Below are positions 1-5,568 of a DNA stretch of 5,568 bases, in pieces. A program made the position numbers and the translations under genes. Source of the stretch: Treponema sp. (GTDB lineage: Bacteria > Spirochaetota > Spirochaetia > Treponematales > Treponemataceae); NCBI GenBank assembly GCA_017963165.1, contig JAGCTZ010000008.1:1-5568 (forward strand), written 5' to 3'. Each line of letters starts with the position of its first letter. Position 1 is the stretch's first letter. A model generated the notes under the pieces. The model had not been told where the DNA came from, ran no database searches, and saw nothing but the letters and a program-made list of their open reading frames with translations.

Positions 1-1674
1 TCCATCCTTAATTACAAGGATACGGTTTGCATTGCGGATTGTGTTCAAACGATGTGCAATTACAATCAGAGTTTTGCCGCGACAAAGTTCAGAAATTGCT
101 TCCTGAATAAAGTGTTCGTTATCGGCATCTACACTGGCTGTAGCTTCGTCCAGAATTACGATAGGTGCATCCTTGAGCATACAGCGGGCGATAGAGATTC
201 TCTGCTGCTCGCCGCCACTAAGGTCAGTTCCGCCTTCGCCAATTACAGTATCAAAGCCATTCGGAAGTTTCATAATAAAATCATAACAGCGGGCCTTCTT
301 TGCAACTTCAATAACTTCTTCGCGGCTGGCATCTGTTTTTCCCATGGCGATATTGTTGAAGATTGTATCCTGGAAAAGATAGACTCTCTGAAAAACCATA
401 GAGATATTATCCATGAGATTTGCGACCGGAACATGGCGGATATCGGTTCCGCGGATTTTGATGCTGCCGTCTTTTACATCCCAGAAGCGGGCAAGAAGAT
501 TCGCGATTGTAGATTTACCGCCGCCGCTTGGGCCGACCAGAGCAATCATCTGGCCCTTCTGTGCATCAAAATTAATTCCATGAAGCGCTTCCTTATCACC
601 GTAGGCAAAACTAACATTCTGATAAGAGATTTCCGGAAGTCCTTTGCGGGCCGCTTCTTCTGCATTCATCAGACTTTCTTTACCTTCGTTTGTAATTTCT
701 GCTTCATCAAAAACACTTTCAATTCTATCGAGGCATGCGTCGGTAACAGTAAGGCGGGCGATGCTTCCATAGTAGGCCTTTATTCCGGCAAAAACATCAA
801 AGAGGAAAAGAATCATGCCCATCAGATATTCAATTGTGATTAAACCTTTCGACGCAAGAATACCGGCTGTAAAAAGAACAAGCACCGTACCTGCACCATA
901 AGCAATCATCAGACCTGCCCACCAGGGAGCATAAGCCATTTCAAAGTGGATGCTTTCCTGGCAGCTTTTTTCAAAGCTTTTGTTTATCTCTTTCGATTTT
1001 TCACCAAGCAGATTAAAGGTTTTGATGATTCCGATTCCTTCTGCAAATTCAAGCACACTGCTGGTAAGGCGTTCGCTGCATTCCTGTTTCATGATTGAAT
1101 GACTGATTGATTTTCTTGTTGTAAGATTTCCTATAAGAATGTTGAGCGCAAGACCGGCGACTGCTACAAGCCCGAGCTGCCAGCCCAGATAAAACATAAA
1201 GCCAATCATAAGAGCCTGTGCAATTAAAAAGCCGGCCAGCTCTTCCAGAACCATCATACAGTTCTCTTCGATAAAGTTCATGTCAGTTGCAAGTACAGAG
1301 CTTACCTTACCGATATTTCCATCCGAAAAATATCCCATCGAAAGTTTTCTGAAATGGTCACCAAGCTGCATACGTTTTTCTGCAAAAACCTTAAAGCCCG
1401 CAGCCGACTGCAAGCGGTCCGAAATATTCTGCAGAACAGCTTGAAGAATTACACAGCCGAGCAGGACAGCCCCGTAAATCAGGCAGTTCTTTTTTGTCAT
1501 CGTACCGGCCATAAAACCAGTTACCATCAGAAACGAAACCATCATCGGAGCTTTCATACACATTCCCTTTAAGAATCCCGGAATGTATGCAGCCCGGATA
1601 GAAGCCTTGTATTTTCCGCACGAGCCCACAAGCCTGTGCATCATCGCAATCATAGATTTATTTTGTTTTTTCAT
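1..1674 (-). CDS. ABC transporter half-subunit (TMD-NBD fusion), second gene of pair, 3' end off the window
   Basis: An open frame of 558 codons without a stop runs off the left edge. An exporter-type membrane domain fills residues 1 to about 315, with hydrophobic segments near 42-56, 63-82, 145-163, 166-183, 252-271 and 279-298. The ATPase domain follows: aromatic A-loop in FAYGDKEALHG (357-365), Walker A GPSGGGKST (381-389), Q-loop Gln429, signature LSGGEQQ (485-491), Walker B IVILDE (505-510), D-loop SVDAD and H-loop His541. All catalytic positions are present. Only the last few tens of residues should be missing, judging from its neighbour. It probably pairs with the 604-residue half-transporter upstream in a heterodimeric inner-membrane pump or importer. 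Substrate is unknown; the layout recalls YbtP/YbtQ or IrtA/IrtB siderophore importers, which is inference. The ATG at 1674 is preferred over the in-frame ATG at 1686 because GGAG lies 6 nt before it. Confidence 0.93.
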   Translation of the reverse strand, partial: MKKQNKSMIAMMHRLVGSCGKYKASIRAAYIPGFLKGMCMKAPMMVSFLMVTGFMAGTMTKKNCLIYGAVLLGCVILQAVLQNISDRLQSAAGFKVFAEKRMQLGDHFRKLSMGYFSDGNIGKVSSVLATDMNFIEENCMMVLEELAGFLIAQALMIGFMFYLGWQLGLVAVAGLALNILIGNLTTRKSISHSIMKQECSERLTSSVLEFAEGIGIIKTFNLLGEKSKEINKSFEKSCQESIHFEMAYAPWWAGLMIAYGAGTVLVLFTAGILASKGLITIEYLMGMILFLFDVFAGIKAYYGSIARLTVTDACLDRIESVFDEAEITNEGKESLMNAEEAARKGLPEISYQNVSFAYGDKEALHGINFDAQKGQMIALVGPSGGGKSTIANLLARFWDVKDGSIKIRGTDIRHVPVANLMDNISMVFQRVYLFQDTIFNNIAMGKTDASREEVIEVAKKARCYDFIMKLPNGFDTVIGEGGTDLSGGEQQRISIARCMLKDAPIVILDEATASVDADNEHFIQEAISELCRGKTLIVIAHRLNTIRNANRILVIKDG

Positions 1675-1680
1675 TTTAGT

Positions 1681-1684
1681 CTCC
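1681..1684 (-). promoter_or_regulatory. Ribosome binding site that decides the start of the second ABC gene
   Basis: GGAG on the minus strand lies 6 nt before the ATG at 1674. The alternative in-frame ATG at 1686 would sit on top of this site and has no purine-rich site of its own upstream. The 1674 start is therefore favoured. Confidence 0.7.
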
Positions 1685-1694
1685 ATTTTTCTGA

Positions 1695-1767
1695 CGTCAT
1701 TGCGAGGAGCCCGAAGGGCGACGTGGCAATCTATATTATGGATTGCTTCGCTGCGCTCGCAATGACG
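1695..1767. repeat. Intergenic palindromic repeat (REP/MITE-like), 73 bp
   Basis: Perfect 12-bp inverted terminal arms, CGTCATTGCGAG (1695-1706) and CTCGCAATGACG (1756-1767), enclose a short hairpin GCCC-GAA-GGGC (1709-1719) and a second inverted pair GCAATC (1726-1731) and GATTGC (1741-1746). Repeats beginning GTCATTGCGAG and ending CTCGCAATGAC are a familiar dispersed type in many bacterial genomes (general knowledge; not checked here). The repeat fills most of the 99-bp gap between the two ABC genes; without it about 26 bp would remain, a normal operon gap. It encodes no protein and has no T-run on the minus strand to suggest a terminator. In the transcript it would fold and could tune expression of the second subunit or stabilise the upstream message. 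Confidence 0.85.
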
Positions 1768-1773
1768 AGTAAA

Positions 1774-3588
1774 TTAAATCTTCCACTCTGCAGCAGCCGT
1801 AGATGCCTTCCAGAGTTTCTGGAACTCTTCGCACTTTTTCATTAATTCGTCGTGCGTACCTTCTGCAATTATGTTACCGGATTTAAGTACGCAGATCTTG
1901 TCCGCCTTCTTAATCGAAGAAAGTCTGTGTGCAATTACAACGACAGTTTTATCCTTGATGATTTCTGCAATTGCAGCGTTCATCTTTTCTTCGTTTTCCG
2001 GATCCATAAAGGCGGTAGCTTCGTCTAACACAATTACCGGAGCGTTTTTCAAAATTGCGCGGGCAAGAGAGATTCGCTGGCGTTCACCACCGGAAAGCTG
2101 TTTACCGCTGTCGCCGGCCATTGTATCGATTCCCTTTGGGAAGCGGGCAAGAAACTCATCGCACTGGGCACGATGCGCTGCATCCAAAACTTCTTCACGG
2201 GTAGCTGTCGGTCGTCCTATCAAAATGTTTTCGTAAAGACTTGTATTAAAAAGGAACTGTTCCTGTGCCACATAGGAAATCTGATTATTCAGAGCCTCGA
2301 TAGACATATCTGTAATATCCTGTCCGCCGATTTTTATGCTGCCACTGTCCAGGTCATAAAAGTGAACGAGCAGCTTTGCAAGGGTGGACTTACCGCTGCC
2401 GGATTCACCGATAAGGGCAGTTGTCGTTCCCTGTTTGAGGGAGAGGTTTATGCCATGGAGGACCTCATTGTCACACGGATTCGATTTTGCTAACGCAAAA
2501 TCATTTTTATTATTTGAATCAGAAACGTCGTTAGACGTTTCCAATCCGTGTGATATTTTCTTTTTATAAGAGAAACGAACATTATTAAATTCTATGTCAT
2601 AATTCTTGCCTTCGAAGTTATGAGTGCCCTGCTTAATTGCATCCCCATTCATCATCTTTTCGAGCTCGGTAATTTTGTAATTGAGCTGAGGAATCTTTCC
2701 ACCGAAAGAAAGGGCGCGAAGAATTGCAGGACCAACGGCAAAAGACATACACACCACAAGAATAAGCTGGCTCAAATTGATTGTTCCGTTCAGAACAAGA
2801 ATACCGCCAATCGGCAGAGTGAAAAGTGCAAGACATGGAATCGTGCTGTTGTAAATTGCCATCCACGGCCAGCAGACCTTATACCAGTCAAGAGTGAAAT
2901 CGCGGTAGCCTTTAACTGCATCTCCAAAGCGGCGGAAAGAATCTCCATCCTTATTGAAAACCTTAATTGCTTCCATTCCGTTTACATATTCGATGATTGT
3001 ATTGTTCATCTTTTTTGCAGATTCATAATAGGCGCCCATTTTGGAAGTTCCTGCTTTCATCATCATGCTCATTGCAAAAACTCCAATAGGAATTACAGCA
3101 AGAGTCAAAAGCGCAAGCCGCCAGTCCACAATAAACATTGCAAGGATTACTGTGATTGGAACAAGAAGATTTGCAATGCCTTCAGGAATGGCGTGGGCAA
3201 GAAGGAGTTCTATCTGATCGATGTCGTCTGTGAACACGCGTTTAATCTGACCGGTACCAATTTCTTTGATATTTCCAAGAGGTTGATTTTCGAGCCTGGA
3301 CTTGAGCGAGATGCGGATATTTTTAAGCGTGTTGTAGGCACTGACATGAGAGCAGGCGAGTCCAGAGCTGTAGGAAACTGCATAAATCAGTTCGCAGGCA
3401 AAAATCATAAGAACACGACTTATTATAAATTTAAAATCCGGCAGCTGCCCTTGCGTAAGAGGAACAATCAACTGATACAAAAATAAATATGGAACCACGT
3501 TTGCGATAATTCCAAGCGTGGTAAGAAAAGATGCTGCAACCGTATATTTTTTATACTTTCCGATATACGGCGAAACCGATTTTAACAT
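1774..3588 (-). CDS. ABC transporter half-subunit (TMD-NBD fusion), first gene of pair, with an in-frame palindromic insert
   Basis: This complete 604-residue protein has an exporter-type membrane domain (residues 1 to about 310; hydrophobic segments near 16-42, 54-76, 138-153, 156-176, 249-269 and 272-290) and a C-terminal ATPase. The ATPase shows A-loop Tyr341, Walker A GESGSGKST (394-402), Q-loop Gln442, signature LSGGERQ (498-504), Walker B VIVLDE (518-523), D-loop FMDPE and H-loop His554, so it should hydrolyse ATP. AAGGAG (3600-3595) lies 6 nt before the ATG. Residues 346-373 are encoded by a nested palindrome, are rich in Ser, Asn and Asp, and have no counterpart in the neighbouring paralogue. 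The gene follows an AraC-type regulator and precedes a second half-transporter, so a heterodimer is likely. Substrate is not evident; siderophore uptake in the manner of YbtP/IrtA is one hypothesis, drug or peptide export another. Confidence 0.95.
   Translation of the reverse strand: MLKSVSPYIGKYKKYTVAASFLTTLGIIANVVPYLFLYQLIVPLTQGQLPDFKFIISRVLMIFACELIYAVSYSSGLACSHVSAYNTLKNIRISLKSRLENQPLGNIKEIGTGQIKRVFTDDIDQIELLLAHAIPEGIANLLVPITVILAMFIVDWRLALLTLAVIPIGVFAMSMMMKAGTSKMGAYYESAKKMNNTIIEYVNGMEAIKVFNKDGDSFRRFGDAVKGYRDFTLDWYKVCWPWMAIYNSTIPCLALFTLPIGGILVLNGTINLSQLILVVCMSFAVGPAILRALSFGGKIPQLNYKITELEKMMNGDAIKQGTHNFEGKNYDIEFNNVRFSYKKKISHGLETSNDVSDSNNKNDFALAKSNPCDNEVLHGINLSLKQGTTTALIGESGSGKSTLAKLLVHFYDLDSGSIKIGGQDITDMSIEALNNQISYVAQEQFLFNTSLYENILIGRPTATREEVLDAAHRAQCDEFLARFPKGIDTMAGDSGKQLSGGERQRISLARAILKNAPVIVLDEATAFMDPENEEKMNAAIAEIIKDKTVVVIAHRLSSIKKADKICVLKSGNIIAEGTHDELMKKCEEFQKLWKASTAAAEWKI
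2471..2553. repeat. Nested palindromic element inside the coding region of the first ABC gene, 83 bp
   Basis: Outer arms TCACACGGATT (2471-2481) and AATCCGTGTGA (2543-2553) are an 11-bp perfect inverted repeat. Inside are two perfect hairpins: GATTTTGC-TAAC-GCAAAATC (2483-2502) and GAAACGTC-GTTA-GACGTTTC (2522-2541), joined by a 19-nt A/T-rich linker. The two 4-nt loops are complementary to each other (TAAC and GTTA), and with the loop-closing base CTAAC faces GTTAG. The whole can fold as a three-way junction in DNA or RNA. It is read in frame as residues 346-373 of the ABC protein, without a stop, in the stretch between A-loop Tyr341 and the strand leading to Walker A. The structure and the frame are seen directly; that it is a mobile insertion is inference from the missing counterpart in the paralogue. 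Confidence 0.85.
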
Positions 3589-3617
3589 TTTATACTCCTT
3601 TTTTTGCAGGGTATTTT

Positions 3618-3633
3618 GTTAGTTATTGCTAAC
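3618..3633. promoter_or_regulatory. Putative operator, copy 1, in the leader of the ABC operon
   Basis: The dyad GTTAG-N6-CTAAC reads GTTAGTTATTGCTAAC on the plus strand. The same pattern with four changed core bases occurs before the AraC gene (4696-4711). The common form is TTTGTTAGT-N4-GCTAACT. In the transcript the site would also form a leader hairpin, extended by GGGTA/TACCC pairing (3609-3613 with 3634-3638) across a 4-nt bulge. It lies downstream of the better promoter, so a bound protein could act as a roadblock. The regulator is not identified. Confidence 0.6.
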
Positions 3634-3642
3634 TACCCTAAA

Positions 3643-3671
3643 AGTATAAAATATTCTGATTATCGTTTTCC
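3643..3671 (-). promoter_or_regulatory. Possible second, weaker promoter for the ABC operon
   Basis: TATACT (3648-3643) is a good -10 but only poor -35 matches lie upstream (TGGAAA at 18 bp spacing). It shares TATACTTT with the AraC promoter and sits 9 nt before the operator dyad. A weak -35 with a good -10 is what an activator-dependent promoter looks like, but it may be chance in A/T-rich DNA. Confidence 0.3.
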
Positions 3672-3687
3672 ACTAAAAAACCGTCAA
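3659..3687 (-). promoter_or_regulatory. Sigma70-type promoter of the ABC operon
   Basis: TTGACG (3687-3682) and GATAAT (3664-3659) are separated by exactly 17 bp; each matches the consensus at five of six positions. Transcription would start near 3652, giving a leader of about 63 nt that includes the operator dyad and the AAGGAG site. The -35 lies inside the terminator-like hairpin that follows the AraC gene. Confidence 0.7.
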
Positions 3688-3704
3688 AAACTAACAGTTT
3701 TCGG
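3675..3704 (-). terminator. Weak rho-independent terminator after the AraC gene
   Basis: Read on the minus strand, CCGAAAACT, a GTT loop, and AGTTTT-TGA-CGG form a 9-bp stem with a 3-nt bulge, followed by six T (3680-3675). It begins 5 nt after the AraC stop codon, the expected place. The stem is A/T-rich, so termination may be leaky and some AraC transcripts may continue into the ABC genes. Confidence 0.5.
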
Positions 3705-3709
3705 GATTT

Positions 3710-4681
3710 CTATCGGACTTGTGAAAACTTTTTTGGAGACACGCCGAACTTTTCCTTGAAGGCCTTTGAAAACCAGCTCATGTTGCTGTAGCCGCAGTGT
3801 AGGGCTGCCTCAGAAACGTTCATGCTTTTGCCTGCGATGAGTGCTGCGGCTTTTTCGAGTCTCTGGTCCTGAATGTAGCGGTGAATTGAAGTGCCGTAAG
3901 CAGAAAAGAAGAGGCGGGCAAGCTTGCTTTCGCTCATGGAAAGATTTTTTGCAAGCTCAGAAATTTTATACTGGTCTGCAGGATTAAACTGAATGCGGCG
4001 GCGCAGGGCTTCAAGCTGAGCGAGGTCAGTCTGATTTCCTTCGAGCTTGCGTTTTTCCCGCTCAATCATTGCAGTTTTATTATAAAAGATTCCGTGAAGG
4101 ACAAGGGCTATAAGTTCAATCAGTTTAGCTTCAACGTAAACACCCTTGAACTCCTGATACTTTTCGGCCCCGTCAATTTCTGAAAGAACTTTGTACATGT
4201 CTGCTGTTATGGCAGTTTTTGTTACATGGGTCAGAAAAAGTGATTTGCCCATTTCGATTTTATCTGAATCAAAATAGCGGGAAAGAAGTGTTTCAAAAAA
4301 ATCAGTTGTCATCTGAAGGCTTTTGAACTGAAAGTTTTTGTCTCCCTCATAATTCATGGAAGTTGCATAATTCTTGTTTCTGAAAATACAGACTTCACCC
4401 GGCAGCATGTTTACACTTTCGTGGGCACTGTCTACCTGCCAGTCGATTTTTTGATTTATGTTGAAGATAATCTGAATTTCATCTTTCCCGAAATTGTCTG
4501 GACGGCTGGCAAAAGTTTTATCCTTAAAACTTAAGTTCCAGTCGTAATAAACAATCTGATTACGGCATTCCTTTCGGAGCAGCTTCAGGTCGCCTATCTC
4601 TTTTGGAAGATAGGCGCTGCCATCAAAGAATTCATCCGGAGAAGAATTATAAACATTTGGAACGATAATCTGATTGTTCAT
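3710..4681 (-). CDS. AraC/XylS-family transcriptional regulator (PchR/YbtA-like)
   Basis: This cytoplasmic DNA-binding protein has 323 residues, a usual family length. The C-terminal quarter carries the two helix-turn-helix units of AraC proteins: the first near 238-259 (ISELAKNLSMSESKLARLFF), followed by YGTSIHRYIQDQRLEKAAAL, and the second near 287-309 (VSEAALHCGYSNMSWFSKAF) ending in FGVSPKKF. The N-terminal part is a divergent sensor domain with an LPGEVCIF stretch (93-100) like the cupin-type AraC sensor domains. The SESKLARLF and YGTSIHRYIQ wording resembles PchR-like regulators of siderophore genes; that assignment is from memory of the family. It precedes the ABC operon on the same strand and shares an operator-like dyad with it, so it probably controls both itself and the transporter. 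The start is uncertain: no strong ribosome site precedes ATG 4681, and a TTG at 4687 would add two residues. Confidence 0.95.
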   Translation of the reverse strand: MNNQIIVPNVYNSSPDEFFDGSAYLPKEIGDLKLLRKECRNQIVYYDWNLSFKDKTFASRPDNFGKDEIQIIFNINQKIDWQVDSAHESVNMLPGEVCIFRNKNYATSMNYEGDKNFQFKSLQMTTDFFETLLSRYFDSDKIEMGKSLFLTHVTKTAITADMYKVLSEIDGAEKYQEFKGVYVEAKLIELIALVLHGIFYNKTAMIEREKRKLEGNQTDLAQLEALRRRIQFNPADQYKISELAKNLSMSESKLARLFFSAYGTSIHRYIQDQRLEKAAALIAGKSMNVSEAALHCGYSNMSWFSKAFKEKFGVSPKKFSQVR

Positions 4682-4695
4682 TTTCAATTCTATAA

Positions 4696-4711
4696 GTTAG
4701 CTTATACTAAC
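4696..4711. promoter_or_regulatory. Putative operator, copy 2, at the AraC gene promoter
   Basis: GTTAGCTTATACTAAC on the plus strand (GTTAGTATAAGCTAAC on the coding strand) has the same GTTAG-N6-CTAAC dyad as copy 1. It starts 2 nt after the -10 and covers the expected transcription start near 4707, so a bound protein would be expected to block initiation. This suggests autoregulation or control by a shared repressor. Confidence 0.6.
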
Positions 4712-4713
4712 AA

Positions 4714-4742
4714 AGTATAAGTCTTTTTATTCCACTGGTCAA
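4714..4742 (-). promoter_or_regulatory. Sigma70-type promoter of the AraC-family gene
   Basis: TTGACC (4742-4737) and TATACT (4719-4714) are separated by exactly 17 bp. The predicted start near 4707 gives a short leader of about 25 nt with no strong Shine-Dalgarno, so translation of the regulator may be weak. The promoter begins 14 nt after the MBL stop codon; I see no terminator between the two genes, so read-through from the MBL gene is also possible. Confidence 0.7.
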
Positions 4743-4755
4743 CAATCGGCTGTTT

Positions 4756-5568
4756 CTAAAAACGAATACTCTTCGGTGCAGTAGTATCAAAAGGCTTTCC
4801 GGGCTTACTTACGGCAGATTCATCAATATGAGCAAAAAGCTTAGACATATCAGTTCTGATTCCGCTGTGACCGGTGCAGACAATCTTTACACCGGAGCCT
4901 GTAATTTTGTCGCGGAGCCTTACAAGAGACTTTTTATTTAATGCCGGATTCTGTGTAAAAAACTCAAAGAGACTGTAGCCGCCGTTTTCATTTACTGCAA
5001 GACAGTCCCCGCTGAACAAAATTTTGTCGTCAATAATGTAGCAGACGTGCCCAACAGTGTGTCCCATCACTTCAAATACTTCAATCTTTATTCCATCGAT
5101 ATTAAAGACCTCTCCGTCGCTTACTGTTTTATAACCATCGCGGAGCCTTGCCGGATTCATCAAAGGAATTCCCATTTTTATCATACGGCAGACGCGCCCG
5201 TCAAAATAATTTTCCTCACCCTTTCCAATATAAACCTGTGCATTCGGATAAAGATATTTTTTGTTAGTCTGGTCTACTCCACCAACGTGGTCAACATCAG
5301 AATGTGTAAGCAATAGAGTTTTTATCGCAAGCGGATCTATCCCGATTTTCTTAAACTCCTCCTCAATTCCCTTAAAAACAAGATGTCCAGCATCAATTGC
5401 AATGGTCACACCATTTTTAGTATAAAACCAGAGATTTACATCATCCTCTTTAATGCAGCTTATTCCTTCCTGATAGACACCTGTCTGAGCCGGATGCAGC
5501 ATATTATGCCGGTGAACAAGAGTTTCTTTAAAAGTCGGAACAACGATAATATATGTTTTTCAAAATAA
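4756..5568 (-). CDS. MBL-fold metallo-hydrolase, 5' end off the window
   Basis: Counting from the first ATG (5502), 248 residues carry the metallo-beta-lactamase fold motifs in order: IDAGH (36-40), metal motif THSDVDHVGG (66-75), GHTVGH (147-152; His148), FSGDCLA (163-169; Asp166) and CTGHSG (209-214; His212). The metal motif is HxDxDH, with Asp69 in place of the middle His of HxHxDH. The reaction is unknown: thioesterase, lactonase or phosphodiesterase relatives share this fold. The frame stays open for 22 more codons to the right edge, with no start codon of the usual kinds there and no ribosome site before ATG 5502. The upstream peptide (TYIIVVPTFKETLVHRHN) looks protein-like, so the real start probably lies outside the window. 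No signal peptide is visible in the part present, so a cytoplasmic enzyme is likely. Whether it is functionally tied to the regulator and transporter downstream is unclear. Confidence 0.9.

Noticed and set aside
52..843. Long plus-strand open frame of 263 codons
   Set aside because: It is antisense to the ATPase domain of the second ABC gene, whose motifs are all intact on the minus strand; the plus-strand peptide is Cys/Phe/Asn-rich and shows no domain.
1695..1767. Rho-independent terminator between the ABC genes
   Set aside because: The stem is strong but no T-run follows it on the minus strand, and the two genes are clearly partners; a dispersed repeat explains the palindrome better.
1675..1773. 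Small coding frames across the gap between the ABC genes
   Set aside because: Short plus-strand frames here simply read through the palindromic repeat and have no ribosome site.
2489..2534. Operator half-sites (GCTAAC and GTTAG) inside the coding palindrome
   Set aside because: They are in the loops of the hairpins, in the opposite order and far apart compared with the promoter dyads, so chance similarity is more likely than an intragenic operator.
2620..3486. Long plus-strand open frame of 288 codons
   Set aside because: It is antisense to the membrane domain of the first ABC gene and has a basic, His/Cys-rich composition typical of shadow frames, with no ribosome site or recognisable motif.
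3618..3633. Fur box or DtxR/IdeR-type box
   Set aside because: The GTTAG and CTAAC half-sites recall the DtxR consensus, but there the halves are separated by about one base, here by six; it also does not match the Fur consensus. The binder is left open.

Overview
The window carries four protein-coding genes, all on the minus strand, so transcription runs from right to left: a metallo-beta-lactamase (MBL) fold hydrolase (5' end off the right edge), an AraC-family regulator, and two ABC transporter half-subunits, each a membrane domain fused to an ATPase (the second runs off the left edge). I see no plus-strand gene, RNA gene, CRISPR array or transposase. Base composition is moderate to low GC with A/T-rich intergenic gaps and clear sigma70-like promoters. 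Gene content and palindromic repeats would fit a host-associated anaerobe such as a gut or rumen Treponema or a clostridial relative. That is a low-confidence impression, because no marker gene is present.

Layout, in transcription order. (1) 5568-4756, MBL hydrolase. (2) A 74-bp gap with a strong promoter (TTGACC, 17 bp, TATACT) and a 16-bp dyad, GTTAGT-N4-GCTAAC, just after the -10. (3) 4681-3710, AraC/PchR-type regulator, followed by a weak hairpin-plus-T-run terminator whose stem overlaps the next promoter's -35. (4) A 121-bp gap with a second strong promoter (TTGACG, 17 bp, GATAAT) and a second copy of the same dyad in the leader. (5) 3588-1774, first ABC half-transporter. (6) A 99-bp gap almost filled by a 73-bp palindromic repeat. 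(7) 1674 to the left edge, second ABC half-transporter.

The two ABC proteins are each TMD-NBD and have complete ATPase motifs, so they probably form a heterodimer. An AraC regulator next to two such half-transporters recalls the YbtA-YbtP-YbtQ and IrtA-IrtB arrangements for siderophore import. The substrate cannot be read from the sequence, and drug or peptide export remains possible. The shared dyad in front of both the regulator and the transporter operon points to one common regulator, possibly the AraC protein itself.

The most unusual feature is a nested palindromic element of 83 bp (2471-2553) inside the first ABC gene. It is read in frame and adds about 28 hydrophilic residues between the A-loop tyrosine and Walker A. 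The neighbouring paralogue has no such insert. It resembles in principle the in-frame palindromic elements of Rickettsia (RPEs). A second, unrelated palindromic repeat lies between the two ABC genes, so two repeat families appear to have entered one operon.
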